In this document: one piece after another, positions 1 to 6,857 of the stretch | How the letters are laid out: every line of letters begins with the position of its first letter | Position numbering within the stretch: the first letter of the stretch is position 1 | Origin: JANNGZ01 sp031404155 | Lineage (GTDB): Bacteria; Pseudomonadota; Gammaproteobacteria; Burkholderiales; Burkholderiaceae_C | Direction: 5' to 3' | DNA: 11,516 nucleotides | NCBI GenBank assembly: GCA_031404155.1 | Contig: JANNGZ010000339.1 | Location: forward strand, 1 to 11,516 | Notes under the pieces: generated by a model | What the model saw: the letters and a program-made list of their open reading frames with translations, nothing else | What the model was told of the DNA's origin: nothing | The model's database searches: none | Position numbers and translations under genes: made by a program

Positions 1-1
1 G

Positions 2-562
2 CCGCCGCGCCAGCGGGTGGTGACGGCCGTGCTGGCCGGCCGCCTGCCGGCGCAGTCGCTGTCAGCCAGCCTGCGCTCGCTGGCCTACCCGAGCGACATT
101 CCGGCGGCCTTCAACGCGCTGGAGCGATTCGACCTCGCCGAGAAACTGTTCGAGCGCGTCGACCGCCTCTCGGGTGGCGAACGCCAGCGTGTCGGCCTGG
201 CGCGCGCGCTGCTGGCGCCAGCGCGTCTTTGGCTGGTGGACGAGCCGCTGTCCTCGCTCGACCCGACGCGTGCGCAGCAGGCGCTGAACGCGTTGACCGC
301 CGGCGCCCGCGAACGCGGCGTCACGCTCGTCACCACGCTGCACCAGGTGGATGCGGCACTGGCGCACTATCCGCGCATCGTCGGCCTGCGCGACGGTGCG
401 CTCGCGTTCGACCTGCCGGCCGCGCAGGTCACGCGCGAGATGCTCACCGAGCTGTATGCCAACGAAGCCGAGGGTGTGCTCGGCGGAGTACCCGTAAACA
501 GCGAAGAAGATTCGAGTGCTTCGCCGCCCCGGCCGCAGCCGGCCGTGATGCACTGCCGCTGA
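2..562 (+). CDS. phnC: Phosphonate-type ABC transporter ATP-binding protein PhnC, 3' part (5' end outside window)
   Basis: This is the ATPase that powers phosphonate (or related phosphorus compound) import from the cytoplasmic face of the inner membrane. The frame is open from base 2, so the start, Walker A and Q-loop lie upstream. Visible are a VLAGRLP stretch typical of PhnC just after the Q-loop region, the ABC signature LSGGERQRVGLARALL (about 165-212), Walker B LWLVDEP followed by the D-loop SSLDP (about 226-264), and the H-loop histidine in TTLHQVD (about 334-354). The C-terminus runs on after the ATPase fold as a Ser/Pro-rich tail ending VMHCR, which looks unconserved. Two PhnE-like permeases follow on the same strand, which supports the substrate class. 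Uptake of phosphite or another phosphorus source by a PhnC-like system cannot be excluded, because the binding protein is not visible. Confidence 0.9.
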   Translation, partial: PPRQRVVTAVLAGRLPAQSLSASLRSLAYPSDIPAAFNALERFDLAEKLFERVDRLSGGERQRVGLARALLAPARLWLVDEPLSSLDPTRAQQALNALTAGARERGVTLVTTLHQVDAALAHYPRIVGLRDGALAFDLPAAQVTREMLTELYANEAEGVLGGVPVNSEEDSSASPPRPQPAVMHCR

Positions 563-617
563 CCGGCGGCGCTTGCTTCAAGCCCGACCAACCACCAGCC
601 CTGACCGAATGCAGGCA

Positions 618-1460
618 ATGAACACCGTGGCCCTTGCCCGGGTCGAGCCGCCGCTGCGCGACCCGGCGTGGCTGCCGCGTGTGTTCTGGGCCAGCCTGGG
701 CCTGGTGCTGCTGTGGCCGATGTTCGTCGCCACCGAGTTCAGGCCCTGGGTGCTCTGGGACGCCAGCAACCTCGGGCCCACCACGCGTTTCCTCACCAGC
801 TTCTATCCGCCCGCGCTCGGCGCCGAATTCCTGCTGCTGGTGGCGCACGAAACCTGGCGCACCGTGGCGATTGCCACCGCGGGCATCACGCTGGCGCTGC
901 TGCTCGCGGTGCCGCTGACGCTGATCACCACCCGCGTGCTGTCGATCTCGTCGCTCTCCGGGCGCATGGCGGCCTTGCCGCGTGTGGTGCGCCAGGCCAC
1001 CCGCTGGCTGCTGATCGTGCTGCGTTCGGTGCCCGAACTCGTTTGGGCGCTGGTCTTCGTGCGGGTGGTCGGCCTCGGGCCCACCGCCGGTGTGCTCGCC
1101 ATCGCGCTCACCTACGGCGGCATGCTCGGCAAGGTCTATGCCGAAATCCTGGAGAGTGGGGAAACGCATGCCACCACCACCCTGCTGCAAAACGGCTCGG
1201 GCCGCTTGCAGGCGTTCTTCTACGGCCTGCTGCCGCAGAACGCGGCCGAACTGACCAGCTACACCGTGTACCGTTGGGAATGTGCGATCCGCTCGTCGGT
1301 GGTGCTCGGCTTCGTCGGCGCCGGTGGCCTCGGCCAGCAGCTCGACAACTCGATGAAGATGTTCAACGGCGGCGAAGTGGCCACGATGTTGATGGTGTTC
1401 ATCGCGCTGGTCTGGCTTGCCGACCGCGCGAGTTCATACCTGCGCCGTGCGCTCGGGTGA
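618..1460 (+). CDS. phnE: Phosphonate-type ABC transporter permease PhnE, first copy
   Basis: Integral inner-membrane permease that forms half of the import channel driven by PhnC. With the ATG at 618 it has 280 residues, close to the usual PhnE length. An in-frame ATG at 609 and a TTG at 573 are alternatives; none has a clear Shine-Dalgarno, and 618 was chosen because the second permease also begins MNT. Hydrophobic segments lie near residues 22-39, 82-104, 130-150, 152-170 and 253-267. The family end motif is present: SYTVYRWE (214-221) then VLGFVGAGGLGQ (229-240). The cytoplasmic coupling loop is unusual: around residues 176-196 it reads EILESGETHATTTLLQNGSG, where the second copy has an ordinary EAA-type loop with ALRAQGVG. 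It starts 55 bp after the phnC stop and ends 7 bp before phnE2. Confidence 0.88.
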   Translation: MNTVALARVEPPLRDPAWLPRVFWASLGLVLLWPMFVATEFRPWVLWDASNLGPTTRFLTSFYPPALGAEFLLLVAHETWRTVAIATAGITLALLLAVPLTLITTRVLSISSLSGRMAALPRVVRQATRWLLIVLRSVPELVWALVFVRVVGLGPTAGVLAIALTYGGMLGKVYAEILESGETHATTTLLQNGSGRLQAFFYGLLPQNAAELTSYTVYRWECAIRSSVVLGFVGAGGLGQQLDNSMKMFNGGEVATMLMVFIALVWLADRASSYLRRALG

Positions 1461-1467
1461 TGTGTCG

Positions 1468-2304
1468 ATGAACACGACCGATCGAAATCGTTCGGCCAAC
1501 GTGCCCTACCGCCTGCCGCCGCGCCTGTTCAACGCCCGCTGCACCGCATGCTGGTTCAGCGCCGGGCTGTTGCTGCTGATCGGCGCGAGTTTCTGGAGCC
1601 TGGACCTGCAATGGCGCGCGTTTTTCTCCGCCGAGGCCGCGGCCAGCATGGGGCGCTTCGTTGGTGAGTTCTTTCCGCCGGACCTCTCCCGAGCGTTCCT
1701 GAACAAGGTGCTGGTGGGTGCCGCCGAAACGCTGGCGATGAGCGCGCTGGGCACGCTGCTCGCGGCGGTCGCCGGCGTCATGCTCGCACTGCCCGCGAGC
1801 CGCACGCACGAAGGCGACCGCGCGTTCGCTCGCGCGCCGACCCGCTTCGTACTCAATGTGCTGCGCTCGATCCCCGAGCTGGTGTGGGCCGCGCTGCTGC
1901 TCATCTCCGCCGGGCTCGGCCCCTTTGCCGGCACGCTGGCGCTGGCCTTCCACACCACCGGCGTGCTCGGCCGCCTGTTTGCCGAAGCGGTGGAAAACGC
2001 ACCGCCCGGCCCGGCCTTCGCGCTGCGCGCACAAGGCGTCGGGCGGTTGCGCGCGTTCCTCTACGCCACGCTGCCGCAGGTGCTGCCGCAGTTGATGAGC
2101 TACACCCTGTACCGCTGGGAAAACAACATCCGCGCCGCGGCGGTGCTCGGCGTCGTGGGTGCCGGCGGTCTGGGCCAACTGCTCGCCTTCCACATGGGCT
2201 TGTTCCACATGGGCAAGACCTGCACCATCATCGGCGCGATGTTGTTGCTCGTCGCCTTGGTGGACGCGCTGAGCTTCGCGGCGCGGCGCTGGATGACACG
2301 CTAG
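1468..2304 (+). CDS. phnE: Phosphonate-type ABC transporter permease PhnE, second copy
   Basis: Second permease subunit, expected to pair with the preceding copy as a heterodimer. It has 278 residues from the ATG at 1468; the frame extends back to a TTG at 1417 inside the upstream gene, and a GTG at 1462 is also possible. Membrane segments are visible near residues 30-45, 80-108, 137-162 and 250-271. The EAA-type loop is ordinary here (AEAVENAPPG...ALRAQGVGRLRAF, about 172-198), followed by LPQVLPQLMSYTLYRWE and VLGVVGAGGLGQ (226-237), all typical of PhnE. The TAG stop at 2302-2304 overlaps, on the opposite strand, the stop codon of an IS630 transposase remnant, so the insertion sequence begins exactly where this gene ends. 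The protein does not look truncated. No further transporter or C-P lyase gene follows. Confidence 0.9.
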   Translation: MNTTDRNRSANVPYRLPPRLFNARCTACWFSAGLLLLIGASFWSLDLQWRAFFSAEAAASMGRFVGEFFPPDLSRAFLNKVLVGAAETLAMSALGTLLAAVAGVMLALPASRTHEGDRAFARAPTRFVLNVLRSIPELVWAALLLISAGLGPFAGTLALAFHTTGVLGRLFAEAVENAPPGPAFALRAQGVGRLRAFLYATLPQVLPQLMSYTLYRWENNIRAAAVLGVVGAGGLGQLLAFHMGLFHMGKTCTIIGAMLLLVALVDALSFAARRWMTR

Positions 2305-2588
2305 TGTCGTGAGTTGGAAGTTCGCAGACAAAACCGCTCGACGCTTGCGAGGATGTCATCTGCGGACTTGGACCACACGAAGGGCTTTGGATGCGCGTTG
2401 TGCAGGTCGAGGTATTGCCGGATTGCTTGTTCCGGTTGCCGCGCCGATCGATGAGTGCCGCGTCGTATGTTGTTCTGCGTCAGCGTGGCGGACCAGCGCT
2501 CGACTTGGTTGAGCCAGGACGCCGAGGTGGGAGTGAAGTGAACGTGGAACCTCGGGTTGCGTGCGAACCACCGAAACCCGAAAACTCC
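2301..2588 (-). pseudogene. IS630-family transposase, C-terminal remnant
   Basis: Reading the minus strand, 89 codons from a Trp at 2568-2570 to the stop at 2301-2303 translate to the C-terminal end of an IS630-type DDE transposase. Key stretches are FHVHFTPTSASWLNQVERW, IRRGTHRS, EQAIRQYLD, HPKPFVWSKSADDILASVERF and the end TSNSRH. In this family the Glu of LNQVERW is the third catalytic acid, and it is kept. The frame has no internal stop as far as 2588, and is closed by TAA at 2589-2591. The N-terminal helix-turn-helix and the first two catalytic Asp residues are absent, so this is a 5'-truncated, inactive scar. IS630 elements insert at TA, and the TA of the phnE2 stop codon (2302-2303) could be the element edge. 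No matching terminal repeat is visible on the other side. Confidence 0.85.
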
Positions 2589-2644
2589 TTATTTCATGCG
2601 GGTTTGCGGGTGGCAAGTGGGATGCGGTGAGACGCCGTGAAACC
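2589..2644. other. Short spacer between the IS remnant and rng
   Basis: No gene is recognisable here. AAACCCG at 2574-2580 and CGGGTTT at 2599-2605 form a 7-bp inverted repeat with an 18-nt loop straddling the IS edge. No T-run follows on either strand, so I do not call a terminator, although two convergent units (phnE2 and rng) end on either side. Confidence 0.5.
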
Positions 2645-4123
2645 CTACAGCAGAACAATGTCGTATTGCTCCGCCTTCAACCCCGGCTCGGTCGCCAGCG
2701 AGATCGGTTTGCCGATGAATTCGCTCAGGCCCGCGAGGTGCACGCTCTCTTCGTCGAGCAGCATCTCCACCACCGCGGCGCTGGCCACGACGCGGAACTC
2801 CTTGGGGTCGAACTGGCGCGCTTCGCGCATGATTTCGCGCAGGATGTCGTAGCAAACGCTGCGCGCGGTTTTCACCTGGCCTCTTCCCTCGCAGGTGGGG
2901 CAGGGTTCGCACAGCATGTGGGCCAGGCTTTCGCGGGTGCGCTTGCGGGTCATCTCCACCAGGCCGAGCTGCGAGAAGCCGCTCACCGTGGTGCGGGTGC
3001 GGTCGCGGGCGAGTTGCTTGCGGAACTCGGCGAGCACCGCGGCTTGGTGTTCCTCGCGCACCATGTCGATGAAGTCGACGATAACGATGCCGCCCAGGTT
3101 GCGCAGGCGCAGCTGGCGCGCGATGGCGCCCGCGGCTTCGAGGTTGGTCTTGAAGATGGTGTCGTCGAAGTTGCGCGCACCCACGAAGCCGCCGGTGTTC
3201 ACGTCCACCGTGGTCAGCGCTTCGGTCTGGTCGACGATCAGGTAGCCGCCGCTTTTGAGGTCGACCCGCCGCGCCAGCGCACGCGCAATTTCTTCGTCGA
3301 TGTTGAGCAGGTCGAAGATCGGCCGCTCGCCGCTGTAATGCTCCAGCTTGCGCAGCGCGGCGGGCGTGAAGGCGGCGCCGAAGGCTTGCAGGTGTTCGAA
3401 CTGCAGCCGCGAGTCGATGCGCACCGCCTGCGTCTGGTCGTTGGTGAGGTCGCGCAGCACCCGCTCGGCAAGGGTCAGGTCCTGGTGCAGCAGCGCGCCG
3501 GGGGGCGACGCGAAGCTGCGTTCGCGGATCGTGGTCCAGGCCTTGCGCAGGTAGGCGATGTCGTCGGCGAGTTCGGTGTCGCTGGCCTCTTCGGCGTTGG
3601 TGCGCAGGATGAAGCCGCCGCCGCCCTCCTCCGGGTTGCCGGCCAGCGCATGCATGCGCTGGCGCAGTTGCTCGCGCAATTCCTGCGAGCCGATCTTTTG
3701 CGAGATGCCGATATGGTTGTCCTGCGGCAGGTACACCAGCATGCGCCCGGCAATGCTCACCTGCGTGCTCAGGCGCGCGCCCTTGCTGCCGATCGGGTCC
3801 TTCACCACCTGCACGGTGAGCGTCTGGCCCTCGAAGACCTGCTTTTCGATCGGCACCTGAAGCGTGTGGTTGCCCTCGCTGCGCGGCGCGTAGCCGTTGG
3901 GGCCATGCAGGTCGGCCACATGCAGGAACGCGGCGCGCTCCAGGCCGATGTCGATGAACGCGCTTTGCATGCCCGGCAGCACCCGCGCCACCTTGCCGAG
4001 GTAGACGTTGCCGACCAAGCCGCGTTCGAGCGCCCGCTCGATGTGCAGTTCCTGCACCGCACCGTTCTCGACGACAGCCACCCGCGTTTCCTGCGGCGCC
4101 CAGTTGATCAGGATGTCTTGCAT
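2645..4123 (-). CDS. rng: Ribonuclease G
   Basis: Endoribonuclease of the RNase E/G family that matures the 5' end of 16S rRNA and cleaves single-stranded AU-rich RNA. The ATG at 4121-4123 gives 492 residues beginning MQDILINWAPQETRVA, matching E. coli RNase G in length and N-terminus. The frame is open further upstream to 4255, but those 44 residues look unlike the family. An S1 RNA-binding domain (about 37-125) is followed by the catalytic core: DVNTGG at 307-312 with catalytic Asp307, and VIVDFIDM with Asp350, equivalent to the metal-binding Asp303 and Asp346 of RNase E. The zinc-link CPTCEGRG is at 408-415. The RNase E scaffold tail for degradosome assembly is absent, so this is G and not E. 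No clear Shine-Dalgarno is visible. It lies 91 bp downstream of maf, the same maf-rng neighbourhood as in E. coli. Confidence 0.96.
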   Translation of the reverse strand: MQDILINWAPQETRVAVVENGAVQELHIERALERGLVGNVYLGKVARVLPGMQSAFIDIGLERAAFLHVADLHGPNGYAPRSEGNHTLQVPIEKQVFEGQTLTVQVVKDPIGSKGARLSTQVSIAGRMLVYLPQDNHIGISQKIGSQELREQLRQRMHALAGNPEEGGGGFILRTNAEEASDTELADDIAYLRKAWTTIRERSFASPPGALLHQDLTLAERVLRDLTNDQTQAVRIDSRLQFEHLQAFGAAFTPAALRKLEHYSGERPIFDLLNIDEEIARALARRVDLKSGGYLIVDQTEALTTVDVNTGGFVGARNFDDTIFKTNLEAAGAIARQLRLRNLGGIVIVDFIDMVREEHQAAVLAEFRKQLARDRTRTTVSGFSQLGLVEMTRKRTRESLAHMLCEPCPTCEGRGQVKTARSVCYDILREIMREARQFDPKEFRVVASAAVVEMLLDEESVHLAGLSEFIGKPISLATEPGLKAEQYDIVLL

Positions 4124-4214
4124 GCGGGGGATGGTAGTGGCTGAGGGGCGGGGCGCCTTGCGCGGCGGGCGAGCCGCGGATGCGCGGTGGGTCGAGGTTT
4201 CATCAGCACGCGCA

Positions 4215-4844
4215 TCAGCCTCGTGGCTCGTGCACCCGCGCCCGCACCTGCGCAATCAGTTGGCTGGTCTCGAACAGCGGCAGGCCCATCACGCCGCTGT
4301 AGCTGCCTTCGATGCGCTCGACCCAGGCGGAGGCCGCGCTCTGGATCGCGTAGGCGCCGGCCTTGCCCATCGGCTCGCCGCTTTGCACGTAGGCGGCGAT
4401 TTCCGCAGCGCTGACTGCGCGAAAGCGAACCCGTGTGATGTTGAGTGCGCTCAGCACACGGGCACGTGGCGCCGCGCTCGCCGCCACCGCCACGCCGCTG
4501 ATGACGCGGTGGGTGCGGCCCGACAGGCGCGCCAGCATGTCGTGCGCCTCCTGCGCGTCGGCCGGCTTGCCGAGCATCGAGCGGCCGATGGCCACCGTGG
4601 TGTCGGCCGCGAGGATCGGTGCGGGCGCCAGGCCGCGGCGCTTCCAACGATCTCGCGCCGCGTCGAGCTTGGCCCGTGTGACACGTTCCACATAGGCCTC
4701 GGGCGCCTCGCCGGGCAACACCGCCTCCAGCGCTTCAGCGTCCTCGTCGCTGCCCGGCAGGAGCAGCTCGAAGCGCACGCCGATCTGCTCGAGCAGCTGG
4801 CGCCGGCGCGGGCTTTGCGAGGCAAGGTAGATGAAGGCGGGCAT
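4215..4844 (-). CDS. maf: Maf-family nucleoside triphosphate pyrophosphatase, YhdE type
   Basis: House-cleaning enzyme that hydrolyses non-canonical or surplus nucleoside triphosphates (dTTP/UTP class in YhdE) to the monophosphate and pyrophosphate; Maf proteins are also tied to septum inhibition. It has 209 residues from the ATG at 4842-4844. The N-terminal signature LASQSPRRRQLL is at 7-18, the catalytic Asp in AADTTVA is Asp81, GKP is at 92-94, and the signature SGEPMGKAGAYAIQ is at about 155-168, followed by GSYSGVMGLPL at 180-190. The DTT and GKAGAYAIQ forms fit the YhdE subgroup rather than YceF. It begins 22 bp after the rlmH stop and has no evident Shine-Dalgarno, so translation may depend on the upstream gene. 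Confidence 0.94.
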   Translation of the reverse strand: MPAFIYLASQSPRRRQLLEQIGVRFELLLPGSDEDAEALEAVLPGEAPEAYVERVTRAKLDAARDRWKRRGLAPAPILAADTTVAIGRSMLGKPADAQEAHDMLARLSGRTHRVISGVAVAASAAPRARVLSALNITRVRFRAVSAAEIAAYVQSGEPMGKAGAYAIQSAASAWVERIEGSYSGVMGLPLFETSQLIAQVRARVHEPRG

Positions 4845-4866
4845 GGGTCGGGGGTGTGCGCCGAAC

Positions 4867-5355
4867 TCATTCGCGGTGGTAAGGGTGCCCCGCGGTCACC
4901 GACCAGGCGCGGTACAGCGCCTCGGCCAGCAGCACCCGCACGAAGGCGTGCGGCAGGGTCAGGTCCGACAGGCGCAGGGTTTCGTCGGCGCTGGCCTTGA
5001 CCGCCGGCGCCAGGCCATCGGGGCCACCGATGACGAAGGCCACGTCGCGGCCGTCGCCGAGCCAGAAGCGCAGGCGCTCGGCGAATTGCGCGGTGGTGAG
5101 CCGGGTGCCGTGTTCGTCGAGCACGACACGGCGCACGCCGGTTCCGCCCTTGCTGCCCTTGTCGAGTGCGGCCTCGATGCGCTGTGCCTCGGCGGCCATC
5201 AGCGCATCGGCTGTTTTGCTCAGCGTCCGCGGCTCGGCCTTCAGGGCCTGGAGCTCGAGCTTGAGCTCAGGCGGAAAGCGCTTCGCAAAGTCGTCGTAGG
5301 CGGTCTCGGCCCAGCCTGGCTGGCGCTGGCCGATGGCAAGGACGATCAGCCGCAC
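4867..5355 (-). CDS. rlmH: 23S rRNA (pseudouridine1915-N3)-methyltransferase RlmH
   Basis: SPOUT-class methyltransferase that uses S-adenosylmethionine to methylate pseudouridine 1915 in helix 69 of 23S rRNA on assembled 70S ribosomes. It has 162 residues, slightly longer than the 155 of E. coli. The knot and cofactor-binding segment FVIGGPDGL is at 107-115, then LTLPHAFVRVLLAEALYRAWS (about 132-152), and the highly conserved C-terminus HPYHRE. The start is GTG (5353-5355), 7 bp after the rsfS stop, without a clear Shine-Dalgarno, which suggests coupling to rsfS translation. An rsfS-rlmH pair is a widespread bacterial arrangement. Confidence 0.96.
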   Translation of the reverse strand: MRLIVLAIGQRQPGWAETAYDDFAKRFPPELKLELQALKAEPRTLSKTADALMAAEAQRIEAALDKGSKGGTGVRRVVLDEHGTRLTTAQFAERLRFWLGDGRDVAFVIGGPDGLAPAVKASADETLRLSDLTLPHAFVRVLLAEALYRAWSVTAGHPYHRE

Positions 5356-5362
5356 GCGGGCG

Positions 5363-6169
5363 TCAGCTGCGGCGGGGGCGCTTGGCCAAAGCGTTCGCCG
5401 GTGCGGCCTTGGCCGGCGCTCTGGCGGGCGACTTCGCGGGCGATTTGGCAGCGGCCTTGGCGGTGCGTGTGTTGCGCGACGCCGTGTGCACCAGCACCGT
5501 ACCCGCCGCCCCCTTCACACCCTCGGTGCGGGTGACCCGCGGCTTTGCCGGCGCGGCGCGCTTTGCGGCGGCCGCTTTTGCGCTGGACGATGTCGCCGCA
5601 GCCCGCTTCGGCGCGGCCGCCTTGGCCGCGGGTTTCTTCGCCGCTGCGGGTGCTGTGGACAAGGCCGCCCGGCTCGCCGCACCCAAGATCTTCGCCGGCT
5701 TCTTCGCAGGTTTCTTCGCCGGTTTTTTCGCGGCCGTTCTCGCTGGGCGTTTCGAAGCCCCCGCCGGGCGTGCCGGCGCGTCGTCGTCGTCCACCGGCGC
5801 GGCCTTCGGCAAGCCCTTGGCTTCGCCGTCCAACTTCATCTTCACCGGCTTGCCGCCCCAGATCTCTTCGAGGTGGTAGTACTCGCGGATTGCCGGCTGC
5901 ATGATGTGCGCCACCGCCGCGCCGCAATCGACCACGATCCACTCGCCGTTGGCGGCGCCCTCGGTGGCCAGCACGGGCAAGCCGCGCTGCTTGACCGCGT
6001 CGCGTACGCTGGAGGCCAGGGCCCGGGTCTGCCGGTTGCTGGTGCCCGAGGCGATGATCACGCGCTCGAACAGGGGTGAGAGGTGTTCGGTGTTGAGCAC
6101 CACGATGTCGTGGGCCTTCACGTCCTCGAGGCCATCGACGATGGCGCGCTGCAGCTTGCGGATGTCCAT
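5363..6169 (-). CDS. rsfS: Ribosomal silencing factor RsfS with a long histone-H1-like C-terminal tail
   Basis: RsfS binds ribosomal protein L14 on the 50S subunit and blocks subunit joining when nutrients are scarce. Residues 1 to about 115 form the family domain, with GEWIVVDCGAAVAHIM (75-90) and REYYHLEEIWGG (95-106) as landmarks. The typical protein ends soon after this, at about 105-120 residues. Here an acidic DDDD spacer (127-130) leads into about 140 residues of Ala/Lys/Pro-rich sequence with tandem KKPA units (147-159), PAAAKKPAAKAAAPKRAAA, and a basic end KRPRRS. This composition resembles bacterial H1-like proteins and should be disordered and strongly basic, and so likely binds nucleic acid. 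The ATG (6167-6169) has a good Shine-Dalgarno, AGGAG, 5 nt upstream, and directly abuts the TGA of nadD. Confidence 0.94.
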   Translation of the reverse strand: MDIRKLQRAIVDGLEDVKAHDIVVLNTEHLSPLFERVIIASGTSNRQTRALASSVRDAVKQRGLPVLATEGAANGEWIVVDCGAAVAHIMQPAIREYYHLEEIWGGKPVKMKLDGEAKGLPKAAPVDDDDAPARPAGASKRPARTAAKKPAKKPAKKPAKILGAASRAALSTAPAAAKKPAAKAAAPKRAAATSSSAKAAAAKRAAPAKPRVTRTEGVKGAAGTVLVHTASRNTRTAKAAAKSPAKSPARAPAKAAPANALAKRPRRS

Positions 6170-6787
6170 TCAGCTCCTGGGTAACGCGCGGTAGAGCGCG
6201 TGCTGGTCAATATAACGCGCCACTTCGGCGGGCACCAGTTCGGCAACGGGTTCACCGCGCGCGACCTTGGCGCGAATGTCGGTGGACGAGATGTCCATCA
6301 TCGGCAACGGCACCGCGCGGTGCGGGAACTCCAGCACTGCTGCGTCGGGTTGTGCCAGCACACCCGGGCGCTGCGCCACCGCCAGGGTGACCAGCGCGAG
6401 CAGCTCGCGCCAGTCGCGCCAGGTGTGCAGGCTGGCGTACTGGTCGGCGCCGATCAGCAGGAACCAGGTGGCGGCCGGCTCGGCGGCTTGCAGCCCGCGC
6501 ACCGTGTCCAGGGTGTAGCTCGGGCCGCGACGTTCGAGCTCGCAGCGTTCGAGCCTGAAGCGCGGATCGGGCTCCGCGGCGATCGCCAACCGCACCATCG
6601 CCTCGCGCTGCGCGGCCGCGGTGACGACACGCTGCTTCTGCCAGGGTTGGCCCGAGGGCACCCAGCGCAGTTCGTCGAGCTTGAGTTCGTTGAGCGCAAG
6701 CCGGGCCAGCGCCAGGTGTGCGTGGTGCGGCGGGTCGAAGGTGCCGCCAAACAGGCCGATGCGGTGCGCGCCGCGGGCTGCGCTCAT
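6170..6787 (-). CDS. nadD: Nicotinate-nucleotide adenylyltransferase NadD
   Basis: Transfers AMP from ATP to nicotinic acid mononucleotide, giving deamido-NAD, a shared step of de novo and salvage NAD synthesis in the cytosol. It has 205 residues. The nucleotidyltransferase signature GLFGGTFDPPHHAH spans 11-24; HHAH takes the place of the usual HxGH, so a Gly to Ala change sits between the two catalytic histidines. The second signature ISSTDIR is at 166-172, and ARYIDQHALY near the C-terminus is also typical. The start is ATG at 6785-6787 with only a weak purine stretch upstream. Its TGA is immediately followed by the rsfS ATG, the common nadD-rsfS pairing. Confidence 0.96.
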   Translation of the reverse strand: MSAARGAHRIGLFGGTFDPPHHAHLALARLALNELKLDELRWVPSGQPWQKQRVVTAAAQREAMVRLAIAAEPDPRFRLERCELERRGPSYTLDTVRGLQAAEPAATWFLLIGADQYASLHTWRDWRELLALVTLAVAQRPGVLAQPDAAVLEFPHRAVPLPMMDISSTDIRAKVARGEPVAELVPAEVARYIDQHALYRALPRS

Positions 6788-6857
6788 TGGGGCACCCTAG
6801 ACGCTGCGCGTCGTCCCGCCGAGCGGGAGCATTCGCACTTGGGGCGGCCCGGCGTGC
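6788..6857. repeat. nadD-oxidoreductase spacer with two hairpins and a fragment of the hemF-upstream repeat family
   Basis: Two perfect hairpins stand side by side: GACGC-tgc-GCGTC (6800-6812) and TCCCGC-cga-GCGGGA (6814-6828). Next to them, 6838-6854 (17 bases starting CTTGGGGCGG) is identical to the reverse complement of a segment in the repeat units at 8836-9092, so it is a copy in inverted orientation. No T-run follows the hairpins, so they are not standard intrinsic terminators. They look like remnants of a dispersed extragenic palindromic repeat. Confidence 0.6.

Noticed and set aside
2574..2605. Intrinsic terminator between phnE2 and rng
   Set aside because: A 7-bp stem with an 18-nt loop and no T-run on either strand is too weak to call.
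2356..2658. Minus-strand 100-codon frame over the IS remnant as a gene
   Set aside because: The transposase homology is in a different minus-strand frame; this one has no recognisable features.
2561..4144. Long plus-strand open frame of 527 codons opposite rng
   Set aside because: It is antisense to a fully recognisable RNase G, and its Ala/Arg/His/Gln-rich translation is typical of the complement of GC-rich coding DNA.
4124..4255. N-terminal extension of RNase G to an ATG at 4255
   Set aside because: The extra 44 residues are Arg/Ala-rich and unlike the family, while MQDILINWAPQETRVA at 4123 aligns with the normal N-terminus.
5382..5879. Plus-strand Ala/Phe-rich frame opposite the rsfS tail that looks membrane-like
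   Set aside because: Lys and Pro/Ala codons of the H1-like tail read backwards give Phe/Ala/Gly; no start signal or known domain is present.
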